From a bacterium (GTDB lineage: Bacteria; SZUA-79; Acidulodesulfobacterales; Acidulodesulfobacteraceae), in NCBI GenBank assembly GCA_003232385.1, contig QIJE01000007.1, positions 607-50,001 of the forward strand: DNA of 49,395 nucleotides, written 5' to 3'. The position numbers and the translations under genes are program-made. The notes beneath the pieces are model-generated. The model worked only from the letters and a program-made list of their open reading frames with translations. It did no database searches and was not told the origin of the DNA. The stretch's first letter is position 1. Each line of letters starts with the position of its first letter. Below are positions 17,037 through 25,867 of this stretch, piece by piece.

Positions 17037-17074
17037 AAAAACGGGCGGCAGATTTATATTAAATGCACCGCCCG
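17037..17074 (-). terminator. Intrinsic terminator of the porin-glnB-amtB operon
   Basis: On the minus strand CGGGCGG pairs perfectly with CCGCCCG. The stem continues inward through two G-U pairs, one mismatch and five more A-U pairs around a short loop, and five U residues follow (17037-17041). It lies between amtB and the convergent DUF1015 gene. The same stem may slow transcription from the other side, where the U-tract is weaker. Confidence 0.85.
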
Positions 17075-17088
17075 CATATCTTTTGCAG

Positions 17089-18432
17089 TTAAAAATTATA
17101 TCCGGCTTCGTCATGTTGGGTAATATCGAGACCGATTGCCTCGGTTTCTTTATTAACCCTCAAACCCATAACCTTGTCTATCACCTTAAATATTATATAA
17201 CTCATTACGAACGAATATATCGCTACGGTAGCTACGGTCAGGAACTGCACCCACATCTGACCCGGATTGCCGTAAAATAAGCCCCTTCCGGCAGAATTAA
17301 TGAGCGGATCGGCAAATAAACCGGTTGCCAGAGCCCCCCATGCCCCGCCTATCGCATGAACGTTAAAGGCGTCAAGGGCATCGTCGTAGCCCAATTTCGG
17401 TTTAACGAAAACAACCATGGAATAACAGATAATTCCGGCAACGAAACCGATTAGAATAGAATCTACCGGATTAACAAAACCGGATGCGGGCGTTATTGCA
17501 ACAAGCCCCGCAACGGCTCCGGAAACCATGCCTAAGGTCGTGGGTTTTCCGCTGCGAATCCATTCCGCGATCATCCAGCCGATAGCCGCTGCCGCTGCCG
17601 CCGTATTGGTTACCAAAAACGCCGAGGCGGCAAGAGAGTTAGCCCCTAAGGCGCTTCCGGCATTAAAACCGAACCACCCGAACCATAAGAGTGATGCGCC
17701 TAATATAGTGTAACCCAACTGATTGGGCTGAACAATATTCTCTTTCATGTAACCCTTTCTTCTTCCGAGAACAATAGCCCCCGCAAGCCCTGCAACTCCG
17801 GAATTGATATGGACTACGGTTCCACCTGCAAAATCAAGAACCCCCATCTTCTGAAATATTCCGCCTATACCCCAAACCGACTGAGCCACCGGGGCATAAA
17901 CCAATGTGAGCCATACTATGGTAAACACTATCCATGAAGAAAACTTGATTCTTTCCGCCAATGCACCGCTTATCAATGCAACCGTTATTATCGCAAACAT
18001 AAGCTGAAACATGACGTAAATATAAGAAGGTATAGTGCCGTCATATCTTGAATGCTGGGCCTCGCCCATCGCAAATAGGCCTATATATTTAAAACCCCCG
18101 ATAATCCCGCCTATCGCATCCGGACCAAAAGCCAAAGAATAACCCCATAAGATCCATATTATACTTACGGTACATATGGTAATAAAACTGAGCGATATGG
18201 TATTTAAAACGTTTTTTCTCCTGACCATACCGCCGTAATAAAATCCAAGTCCGGGCGTCATAATCAAAACAAGAGCCGATGAAGTTAATACCCATGCCGT
18301 ATTACCTGCGCTAAACGCGGGAACTTTAGAAGCGGCGGCAAAAACCGGACCCGCCCAGGAAAATAAAACCAAAGACATACCGCCTATTAAAGACAGTATG
18401 ACTGTAATTATCGGTACTTTAAAATTTTTCAT
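17089..18432 (-). CDS. amtB: Ammonium transporter Amt
   Basis: Trimeric inner-membrane channel for ammonium uptake when nitrogen is scarce. The 447-residue protein has a hydrophobic leader (residues 1-32, probably cleaved after VFA or serving as an extra helix) and eleven channel helices. The family markers are TPGLGFYYGGMV, the first pore histidine in FAGGTVVHINSG, and the second in FNVHAIGGAWGA. GGAGG and AGGG precede the ATG. It ends the operon porin-glnB-amtB, 48 bases after the PII gene. The PII trimer normally plugs Amt when nitrogen is plentiful. Confidence 0.97.
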   Translation of the reverse strand: MKNFKVPIITVILSLIGGMSLVLFSWAGPVFAAASKVPAFSAGNTAWVLTSSALVLIMTPGLGFYYGGMVRRKNVLNTISLSFITICTVSIIWILWGYSLAFGPDAIGGIIGGFKYIGLFAMGEAQHSRYDGTIPSYIYVMFQLMFAIITVALISGALAERIKFSSWIVFTIVWLTLVYAPVAQSVWGIGGIFQKMGVLDFAGGTVVHINSGVAGLAGAIVLGRRKGYMKENIVQPNQLGYTILGASLLWFGWFGFNAGSALGANSLAASAFLVTNTAAAAAAIGWMIAEWIRSGKPTTLGMVSGAVAGLVAITPASGFVNPVDSILIGFVAGIICYSMVVFVKPKLGYDDALDAFNVHAIGGAWGALATGLFADPLINSAGRGLFYGNPGQMWVQFLTVATVAIYSFVMSYIIFKVIDKVMGLRVNKETEAIGLDITQHDEAGYNF

Positions 18433-18480
18433 GATTTTCCCTACTCCTCCTTCAAATTTATATTGATTTTTTATATAAAA

Positions 18481-18822
<342 letters not shown>

Positions 18823-18835
18823 TTATCTCCTCCTC

Positions 18836-20230
18836 TTAAAAACTATATAAAACCGTTAAATTCAACGTATTCTGCTGCGAATGCGCAGGTACGCCCTCGG
18901 AATTTAAATAGACGTTATGATTTGCCGCCTGATGCTCAAGCTCAAACCTAAACTGTATATTTTTAAATCCTTTAAAAGAGGGCAAATAAGCAAACGTCAG
19001 CGTAGAGTCCGTATAGTTATTGTCAATCCCGGGAATGCTCGCAGCCTCCCACAAGCCGTTTTGGTCGTATGCCCAAACTTCTCTCAAGGTTTCTGCAACC
19101 TGACCGAAAAAATAATTGTGCTGATGATGAACGTATCCGGCTATGCCGTAAAAACGGGATTTGCTATACGTAGATGCGGATGTTTTAATCAGTGTCGGAT
19201 ATGTTACGCTGCTCAGTGTTATTCCGTTATCGCTAAAAACCGAATTGTTTATTCCGCCGCCGAGACCAAGCTCGTAATCGACGACAAAAGACCAGTCGCT
19301 CGTTGGGCTGTACACGGCATCTAAATAACTATAAAAACTCTTGTTCAAGTTATCCCTATACAAGGTTTTGTCGGCTACGACATAACTATTGGCCCCATAA
19401 ATAAATCCTCCGTTGAACGTAAGCGTGCTAAGCGCCGCATAACTCTCATTCAGTTCGATAACGGGCAGGTTATCGACCGGAACGACGGAATTAATAGTAT
19501 TTGCAATCCCGAGGGTCGAGGTCAATGCGGGAATAAAATTATACGTTAAAAAAACGCCGGTTAACGTTGCCGGCTCTACCGCAGTCAGTAATGAATAGGT
19601 ATTGTTCCAGCTTCTGACAGGATTAAAGGCTTCAAATCCCAAAAGTTCGCTCTCCTTTCCGATGTGTATATCCAATCCGTTTCCTACCGGCAGATTTATG
19701 TCTATATATGCCTTCCTCACATCGTAAGGGGTTCTGTCCTGAAAAGACTGTGTAAAATAAGACTTATTTCCGTAATAAGCCTTATAAAACTGTATATTCT
19801 GACCGAAATCAATCGAGACATGAAAGCCCACGCCGTAAGGGGTGAAAGAATTGCCCGGCGAACGCTTCAGCGTTATATCGGCATTGTTGACCGTAAAACC
19901 GTCGGACTGCCAGTTATCCCCGTAATTGCCGTTATAACCGTCCGGCTTTGCAAGATTATACGTATAAGAGGCTGCTATCGTCCCAAGCAATTGTATGTTG
20001 GAAAAATAGTTGTTTCGGTTATTGGCCTCTTGTGTTTTTAATGCACTGATATCGGACAGCGCCTTATTTAATTTCTTTTCTATTTTTTTAATGCTTGCAT
20101 TCGTATTGATATTCGCATAGGCATCGACGGCATAAGACTCTCTAACCCCCGTAGCCGATAAAAATACGGCAAATAAAACAAAACATAAAAATACCTTAAT
20201 ATTGAACCCGGATTTTGATTTATGCTCCAT
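18836..20230 (-). CDS. Outer-membrane beta-barrel porin with N-terminal coiled coil
   Basis: A 464-residue exported protein. A signal peptide spans residues 1-34, ending at SYA. A short heptad-like helix follows (NINTNASIKKIEKKLNKAL, about 40-68), as in trimeric porins with periplasmic coiled coils. The rest is rich in Tyr, Asn, Gly and Ser with alternating strands and ends in LTVLYSF, with the terminal Phe recognised by the Bam machinery. It looks like the BBP2/OmpL-like putative porins found next to glnK and amt genes in Deltaproteobacteria. AAGGGAGG stands before the ATG. It leads the operon, so it probably lets ammonium or another small nitrogen source through the outer membrane under limitation. 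Substrate is inference. Confidence 0.88.
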   Translation of the reverse strand: MEHKSKSGFNIKVFLCFVLFAVFLSATGVRESYAVDAYANINTNASIKKIEKKLNKALSDISALKTQEANNRNNYFSNIQLLGTIAASYTYNLAKPDGYNGNYGDNWQSDGFTVNNADITLKRSPGNSFTPYGVGFHVSIDFGQNIQFYKAYYGNKSYFTQSFQDRTPYDVRKAYIDINLPVGNGLDIHIGKESELLGFEAFNPVRSWNNTYSLLTAVEPATLTGVFLTYNFIPALTSTLGIANTINSVVPVDNLPVIELNESYAALSTLTFNGGFIYGANSYVVADKTLYRDNLNKSFYSYLDAVYSPTSDWSFVVDYELGLGGGINNSVFSDNGITLSSVTYPTLIKTSASTYSKSRFYGIAGYVHHQHNYFFGQVAETLREVWAYDQNGLWEAASIPGIDNNYTDSTLTFAYLPSFKGFKNIQFRFELEHQAANHNVYLNSEGVPAHSQQNTLNLTVLYSF

Positions 20231-20262
20231 AAAGCCTCCCTTTAAAAAATTTTAAGTTTAAA

Positions 20263-20278
20263 TTACCTGCGCAGGTAA
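20263..20278. promoter_or_regulatory. 16-base perfect palindrome in the porin leader
   Basis: TTACCTGCGCAGGTAA is perfectly symmetrical and lies 33 bases upstream of the porin start, within the expected 5' leader of the operon. It could be a repressor site, or an RNA hairpin with a GCGC loop. I cannot name a regulator. Confidence 0.45.
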
Positions 20279-20279
20279 A

Positions 20280-20318
20280 AACCTTTAAGAATTACAATTG
20301 GAGGTAAAATTAAAGGTT
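20280..20318. repeat. Inverted repeat in the porin leader
   Basis: The arms AACCTTTAA (20280-20288) and TTAAAGGTT (20310-20318) are perfect nine-base inverted copies 21 bases apart, directly between the sigma-54 promoter and the 16-base palindrome. In RNA they would make a hairpin followed by several U residues, which might attenuate or stabilise the message. Confidence 0.4.
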
Positions 20319-20340
20319 ATTTTTTCTATTTATGTTATAC

Positions 20341-20356
20341 GCAAAGGTTGTGCCAG
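20341..20356 (-). promoter_or_regulatory. Sigma-54 (RpoN) promoter of porin-glnB-amtB
   Basis: Read on the minus strand the site is CTGGCACAACCTTTGC, matching the consensus YTGGCACR-N4-TTGC with the invariant GG and GC exactly ten bases apart. Transcription should begin near 20329, about 100 bases before the porin gene. It is the only convincing -24/-12 site I noticed in the window. RpoN is encoded at 34933-36393 and a sigma-54 activator (NtrX) directly upstream at 20499-21869. Confidence 0.85.
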
Positions 20357-20450
20357 TTTTCAGGAAAAATGAATTTTAGAGGGTTTGAAGAACGGAAAAT
20401 AGGGTGAACAGTGAAAAAAAAATATACATATTTTCTTTCGGAAACATTTC

Positions 20451-20467
20451 GGCAACAATATGCTGCC
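20451..20467. promoter_or_regulatory. Imperfect dyad upstream of the sigma-54 promoter, possible activator site
   Basis: GGCAACAATATGCTGCC has GGCA/TGCC ends and 12 of 17 symmetric positions. It lies about 95-125 bases upstream of the -24/-12 element, the usual distance for NtrC-family enhancer sites. It does not match the canonical NtrC half-site TGCACC well, so this is only a candidate. Confidence 0.25.
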
Positions 20468-20498
20468 ACAATTTTAACCACTTTATCATATTAATCAT

Positions 20499-21869
20499 TT
20501 ATTGATTAATATTTAAGCAGTCCATTCTCTTCTGTAGATTACGCCTGCTCATACCGAGGGTAATTGCTGTTTTTGTAATATTATTGTCGTTCTCTTTTAA
20601 TTTATAAGATAGAAATGCCCTCTCAAAGTCTTCTTTTGCCTGCTTGAACGAATTTATTTTCATATAACCCCCGTCGCTTATTGTCTCTACATTATGTTTA
20701 TCCGCTAACGGCTCGATCTTTAACTCGCTCAAAACATCTTCTTTAGTTATTTTATTGTTAGAATTTAAAATGGAAAACCTTTCTATAATGTTTTTCAGCT
20801 CCCTGACGTTTCCGCGCCAGTCGTAATTTTTCATAATATTTACGGCATCGTCGTCTATCTTCAGCCTGTCGACGTTATCGCCGAAGATATTAATAAAATA
20901 ATCAATTAATAAAGGAATATCGTTCCTCCTCTCTCTGAGCGGGGGAATGAAAAACGGAATAACGTTAAGCCGATAGAATAAATCACTCCTAAATCTACCG
21001 GAGGCTATCTCCGACTCAAGATCCTTGTTCGTAGCCGCTACGACTCTGACGTCAACATCTACGTCGGTTTCTCCCCCAACCCTTTGAAATCTGTTTTCCT
21101 GCAGGACTCTCAAAATTTTAGACTGCATTCGCAGGCTCATATCACCGATTTCATCAAGAAGAATAGTCCCCCCGTCCGCAAGCTCAAATTTTCCCCTTTT
21201 CCTGCCGTTAGCCCCGGTGAACGCCCCTCTCTCGTGGCCGAAAATTTCACTCTCTATAAGTTCATCCGGTATGGCTGCGCAATTTATAGCGATAAACGGC
21301 TCATCACTCCTCTTGAGACTGTTGGAATGAATAGCCCTTGCAATCATCTCTTTTCCCGTGCCGTTTTCCCCTGTAATCAGCACGGGAGCCGTCGAAGATG
21401 CAACCTTCAGTATTTTTTCTTTCAGGGCATTAATGCCGTCGGATTCGCCTATGAGTTCGAACCCGCCCGAAAGCGTTCCCGCCAATATGGTTTTCTTTTC
21501 GCTGACACTGTTATATTTAACGGCATTTTCTACGGTTATCACAATCCTGTCCAATGATAGGGGTTTTTCGATAAAATCGTATGCCCCGATTCTTATAGTT
21601 TGTATGGCCGTGTCTATACCGGAATGACCGGAAATCATTATGACCGGAATTTTTTTATCTATTTTCACCATTTCGCGTAAGATATTCACTCCGTCCGTAT
21701 CCGGAAGCCATACGTCAAGTAAAACGGCATTAGGGGGATTTTCCCTAAAAGACTTAAGCCCCGCCTCGCCGTTTCCTTCCGATAAGACACCGTAACCCTC
21801 GTCGCCTAATATCCCTTCCAGTGATTCTCTTATGCTGCCCTCGTCGTCTATTATCAAAACAAACTTCAC
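20499..21869 (-). CDS. ntrX: Sigma-54-dependent response regulator NtrX
   Basis: A 456-residue transcription activator. The receiver domain (1-120) has the acidic pair at 8-9, phosphoacceptor Asp52 in LLDVWLP and the Lys of EKPLS near 102. The AAA+ domain has Walker A GENGTGKE (167-174), the sigma-54 contact motif GAFTGA (215-220) and Walker B ILLDEIGD. A Fis-type helix-turn-helix with TAITLGMSRRNLQKRM ends the chain. Start is GTG at 21869 with AGGGGG just before it. It follows the kinase gene by 13 bases. NtrYX pairs respond to nitrogen or redox state; its nearest downstream target is the sigma-54 promoter at 20341, which makes the adjacent operon a natural regulon member. Confidence 0.92.
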   Translation of the reverse strand: MKFVLIIDDEGSIRESLEGILGDEGYGVLSEGNGEAGLKSFRENPPNAVLLDVWLPDTDGVNILREMVKIDKKIPVIMISGHSGIDTAIQTIRIGAYDFIEKPLSLDRIVITVENAVKYNSVSEKKTILAGTLSGGFELIGESDGINALKEKILKVASSTAPVLITGENGTGKEMIARAIHSNSLKRSDEPFIAINCAAIPDELIESEIFGHERGAFTGANGRKRGKFELADGGTILLDEIGDMSLRMQSKILRVLQENRFQRVGGETDVDVDVRVVAATNKDLESEIASGRFRSDLFYRLNVIPFFIPPLRERRNDIPLLIDYFINIFGDNVDRLKIDDDAVNIMKNYDWRGNVRELKNIIERFSILNSNNKITKEDVLSELKIEPLADKHNVETISDGGYMKINSFKQAKEDFERAFLSYKLKENDNNITKTAITLGMSRRNLQKRMDCLNINQ

Positions 21870-21882
21870 TCCTGCCCCCTCG

Positions 21883-23844
21883 TTATTTCTTCATTGAGTT
21901 ATTCTTAAAACTACTTGTCGATTCCGCCTTCAAGTCTATTATAAAGTCCGCCCCGCCTCTTTTATTATTTTTAGCCGTTATAACCGCATTATTCTCCATA
22001 GCGATATTTTTTGTAATCGCCAACCCCAAACCCGTTCCGCCCTGTTTGGTAGAAAAATAAGGTTCATACATGCTCTGCATGACCTCGCCTTTTATGCCGA
22101 TTCCGTTATCCGAAAAAACTACCCTTACGATATTTTCATTTTTATTCCCGCCGAATACCGACTTTGTCGTCACGGTTATATTGCCCTCATAACCCGCCGC
22201 CGGACCGGCGCCGTGTTTTCCCAATAACTTCAAGGTTATGCTGAATAATGCATTATCTATAATATTCATGAATGCCCTTTTCATCTGTCTTTTATCTATG
22301 AAGACCTTAGGCAGCTTTTCGGCAAACTTTTCGATAAATTCTATATTTTTATGTGCACCTTTGTAAAGCAAAACAGCCTCGCCTATTAAAATGTTTAAAT
22401 CCGCCGGCTCAAAATTAGCCTTTGGAAGCCTTGCATAAAGTGAAAATTCGTCGACGAGATTTTTCAAATCGTCCGTCTCCTTAATTATCATATTAATAGA
22501 ATCGTTAAAAATGGTATCGTCGGCATCTATTTTATTTCCGAATTTTCTTTTAAGCCGTTCGGCGGAAAGCCTTATCGGCGTCAAGGGGTTTTTAATTTCA
22601 TGAGACATGCGCTTGGCGACCTCTTCCCATGCCGCAACCCTTTGCGCCTTCATCATATCCGTAGTATCGTTTAAAACGATGATAAAACCTACGTAATTAC
22701 CGGCTTCATCTTTCAGAACCGTAAGGTTTACTATATAAACTTTTAAATTTCCGCTTATATTAAACTTTATTTCTTTCGTCAAACTTTCTTTATTTTCTTT
22801 AGTTAAAATTTTGATAATACTCCTTATATCGGAAAATACGGCTTCATCGAAAACATCCTTGTAATTTCTGCCGGAAACATCTTTATGGTTAATTCCGAAC
22901 ATCTCCTCCGCCGCATTATTCAAGCTTCTAATCTTACCCGTAGCATCTATTCCGATAACGCCTGCGTGAATGTTTTTAAGTATTATCTCCATATATTTTC
23001 CTTTTCTGTCTATTTCTTCATTGACTTTTTTTAAGTCGGTATTCGTTTTTTCGATCTCTTCTTTGTTTTTCTTTAAATCCATTGCCATTACGTTAAAAGA
23101 ATCGATAAGCATACCTATTTCATCGTCTGAATTTTTAGGCACTTTTATATTGAAATCTCCGGATGCCGCTTTTTTCGTACCCTCGACAAGGTCTATTATC
23201 GGCTTGGTTAATTTCTTGGAAAAATAAAACCCGACCCACAAGGAAACAAATAGAATAATAAGCGTAAATATTGAAAAAAATATCAGATAAGTCGTCTCAA
23301 CCGGGTTTTTTATAAATCTTATCTGTAAATATTCCATATAGAAATGACTGAGCCATTTAATCTTATGGCTGATATCTGCATTATTCTTGCCGAAGGCGCT
23401 ATTACCGGCGATACTCGCGGCATAATCCATAGCCTTTTCGAACCTCGGCGAATACCATTTATTTATAATATTTGCGGCAAAACCGGTCATAATCAAAACA
23501 ATAAACATAAAAATAGACGGAACAATACTGACTATGACGAATAAGCCGACAAATTTCGTTCTAAGCTTTGCGCCTATAATCCCTTTTTTCCGTTCTATGA
23601 CTAATTTTACGACATTTCTAAGCACAAGAAACGACATCAGCAAGAACAGGACTACGGTGATATTTATGTAAGCATAGACTATAACCTTGGATGTGATTGA
23701 TGCATTGGAAAAATAAACCATCCGAAGCTCTTCGAATGTGGAAAAAATAACGAGGATTAATACCGCTGCCGCAAAAATAATCTCACGCCGGATTTTGACT
23801 CTTTCGGTATCTTTTTTATTTTTGTTCGTTTTAAAGTTTAACAT
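21883..23844 (-). CDS. ntrY: Membrane sensor histidine kinase NtrY
   Basis: A 653-residue kinase with the NtrY layout. Transmembrane helices lie at about 21-38, 53-76, 98-124 and 184-208, with an extracytoplasmic loop between the last two. A HAMP linker (208-260), a coiled coil (260-285) and a PAS domain (285-395) follow, then the phosphoacceptor helix with SHEIKNPLTPIRLSAERL and His415, and an ATPase domain with DNGIGIKGE and GGTGLGLAITK. It phosphorylates NtrX, which is encoded directly downstream. The gene is divergent from the MBL-fold gene across 72 bases. The signal it senses is not evident from the short external loop. Confidence 0.92.
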   Translation of the reverse strand: MLNFKTNKNKKDTERVKIRREIIFAAAVLILVIFSTFEELRMVYFSNASITSKVIVYAYINITVVLFLLMSFLVLRNVVKLVIERKKGIIGAKLRTKFVGLFVIVSIVPSIFMFIVLIMTGFAANIINKWYSPRFEKAMDYAASIAGNSAFGKNNADISHKIKWLSHFYMEYLQIRFIKNPVETTYLIFFSIFTLIILFVSLWVGFYFSKKLTKPIIDLVEGTKKAASGDFNIKVPKNSDDEIGMLIDSFNVMAMDLKKNKEEIEKTNTDLKKVNEEIDRKGKYMEIILKNIHAGVIGIDATGKIRSLNNAAEEMFGINHKDVSGRNYKDVFDEAVFSDIRSIIKILTKENKESLTKEIKFNISGNLKVYIVNLTVLKDEAGNYVGFIIVLNDTTDMMKAQRVAAWEEVAKRMSHEIKNPLTPIRLSAERLKRKFGNKIDADDTIFNDSINMIIKETDDLKNLVDEFSLYARLPKANFEPADLNILIGEAVLLYKGAHKNIEFIEKFAEKLPKVFIDKRQMKRAFMNIIDNALFSITLKLLGKHGAGPAAGYEGNITVTTKSVFGGNKNENIVRVVFSDNGIGIKGEVMQSMYEPYFSTKQGGTGLGLAITKNIAMENNAVITAKNNKRGGADFIIDLKAESTSSFKNNSMKK

Positions 23845-23916
23845 CCCCTGTCCGCAATACGTTTTAATCGCCGTGCTGTTTGCGCCAGCGCCTATTTTAT
23901 TGTATCATAAAAGAAT

Positions 23917-24684
23917 ATGAAAGTATTAGTTTTAGGATGCGGTACTTCGACCGGCGTTCCTTTAATCGGATGCAAATGCGAAGTTTGCACGTCGTCCAAT
24001 CCGAAAAATAAAAGGCTTAGGCCGTCTGTTATGGTATCCGAAAATAATTTGGATATTTTAATAGATACCACGCCGGATTTGAGAACCCAAGCATTGAGTC
24101 TTAATATCGAAAACGTGGATGCGGTATTATATACCCACACCCATGCCGACCATATTTTCGGCATAGACGATTTAAGGATGTTTAACTATTTGAAAAACGA
24201 AGATAATAGATTTATACCCATATACGCATCGGAAACGGCAATAAATTTTATTAAAACTAAATTCGGCTACATTTTTAAAGAAAAGTCTCAATCCAGCAAG
24301 CCGTACCTGACCCCCTGCGTCATTAATAAAAGTATGGAAATAAAGTCGGGGCTAAAAATAACGCCGATTCCCGTCTATCACGGAAAAAACCTGATAAACG
24401 GTTATAGAATAAACGATTTCGCATATATTACCGATACGTCTAAAATACCGAAGTCTTCATTCGACTTGTTGAAAAATTTAGATATATTAATGATAGATGC
24501 ACTCAGACACAAACCGCATCCGACGCATCTCAGCATAGAAGAAGCAATTGCTGTTTCTAAAAAAATAAATCCGACCAAAACATACTTCACACATATGGGG
24601 CATGACTTAGATTACGAACGCGTTAAGGAATATGGTACCGATAATCTTATGCCGGCATATGACGGACTGCGTATCGAGTTATAA
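23917..24684 (+). CDS. MBL-fold metallohydrolase, PhnP-like
   Basis: A 255-residue metallo-beta-lactamase-fold enzyme. The catalytic metal site is THTHADH (73-79), with later histidines in VYHGKN and THMGHD. An extra GCKCEVC cysteine cluster (18-24) marks the PhnP-like phosphodiesterase subgroup, in which these residues bind a structural zinc. PhnP itself hydrolyses cyclic ribose phosphodiesters, but there are no phosphonate genes nearby, so the substrate here is open. The ATG at 23917 has only a weak ribosome site. It is convergent with lptG and divergent from ntrY, so probably a single-gene unit. Confidence 0.88.
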   Translation: MKVLVLGCGTSTGVPLIGCKCEVCTSSNPKNKRLRPSVMVSENNLDILIDTTPDLRTQALSLNIENVDAVLYTHTHADHIFGIDDLRMFNYLKNEDNRFIPIYASETAINFIKTKFGYIFKEKSQSSKPYLTPCVINKSMEIKSGLKITPIPVYHGKNLINGYRINDFAYITDTSKIPKSSFDLLKNLDILMIDALRHKPHPTHLSIEEAIAVSKKINPTKTYFTHMGHDLDYERVKEYGTDNLMPAYDGLRIEL

Positions 24685-24708
24685 GCCGTTAGATTGGATA
24701 TTGCGCGG

Positions 24709-25818
24709 TCAGTCTATATCCGTCATGAGATACACGGCAAAGGATAAAAATATAATATTAGCCATGAATGCAGCCAACAAGGGATTAAGTTGCGCCGACT
24801 CCCCAAGCGATAGGGCGATGGAGTTTATAATCCACCAAGCAAACGCGAACGCCAAACTTATGCCTACGGAAATAGGAGAATTGCCTTTACTGCCAAGTAT
24901 CAGCCCTATCGATATTCCAATAAGTATAAGTATTAAGTTGACAACGGGATAGGATAGTTTGGAGTAATAATCGGTCAAGATATAGTTTAAACCCGACCCT
25001 GACTTTCTCGCGACGGCAATCATTCTTGAAAGATTTATTATGGATAAAAATTCCGGCTTTAATTTATAAGACCTAAAAAAGTTTAAATTTAAATAGATTG
25101 GAATCTCAACCGATTTAATACTTTTTTCGGAAAAAATAGCTTTATTTTTATTTGTAAAATTAAACCTTCCTTCGCGTACGCCTGTTAACTTGAGGCCTTT
25201 TTTACCGAAATAACCCGCTTTTGCGATGTATCTCTTATTTAGTATAAATTTATCATTAAAAATATATATGTTGACCCCTTTCATTGTTTTGGAAGTCGGC
25301 TCCATGGTCTTAGCCGTAATAATACTGTGCTTATAATGAATCAATATATTTTTGGTCCTATATTTATATATGGAACTGATATCGTAAGTCTTATTCTTAT
25401 TGATATACCTCTGCATAACGACGGTTCGCAGCATGTTAGACCTTACGACTATAAAATTCGAAAGCAAAAAAGCAAAAACAGATATCACCGCCCCTAAGAC
25501 GATCAGCGGTAGAAAAAACTTAAACATACTCAAACCGGAAGATTTCACCGCCGTTATTTCATTATTCTTATTAAAAAAAGAAATTGAAAGCAGAGTCGCA
25601 AGAAGAACCGCCAACGGAAGCATCCGATATGTTATTTCCGGCAGTTTATAGATGAAATAAAGAATGACATACCTGAGTTCAGGGGCATGCTCGGTAAAAG
25701 TGCCTATATTGGAAATAAAATCCACTACTACGTAAAAAGCCGCTAAACTTATAATCGCTATAATGAAATGTTTTAAAAATTCGCTTAATAAATATCTTTG
25801 CAGTATCTTAATCTTCAT
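24709..25818 (-). CDS. lptG: LPS export permease LptG (YjgP/YjgQ family)
   Basis: Inner-membrane half of the LptB2FG transporter that extracts LPS from the membrane and passes it to LptC. The 369-residue protein has the family's six helices: two groups at the ends (about 14-32, 60-80, 100-125 and 290-310, 318-340, 346-365) around a beta-rich periplasmic domain (about 140-270). It begins with the amphipathic LQRYLLSEFLKHF typical of this family. I assign LptG rather than LptF because it is second in the pair and its helices read LYFIYKLPEITYRMLPLAVLLA. It follows lptF by 49 bases on the same strand. The two may be swapped. Confidence 0.88.
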   Translation of the reverse strand: MKIKILQRYLLSEFLKHFIIAIISLAAFYVVVDFISNIGTFTEHAPELRYVILYFIYKLPEITYRMLPLAVLLATLLSISFFNKNNEITAVKSSGLSMFKFFLPLIVLGAVISVFAFLLSNFIVVRSNMLRTVVMQRYINKNKTYDISSIYKYRTKNILIHYKHSIITAKTMEPTSKTMKGVNIYIFNDKFILNKRYIAKAGYFGKKGLKLTGVREGRFNFTNKNKAIFSEKSIKSVEIPIYLNLNFFRSYKLKPEFLSIINLSRMIAVARKSGSGLNYILTDYYSKLSYPVVNLILILIGISIGLILGSKGNSPISVGISLAFAFAWWIINSIALSLGESAQLNPLLAAFMANIIFLSFAVYLMTDID

Positions 25819-25867
25819 AAATTTATTACCGCTATATTACATTTTAATTAAAATCGTTTGTTTATAT

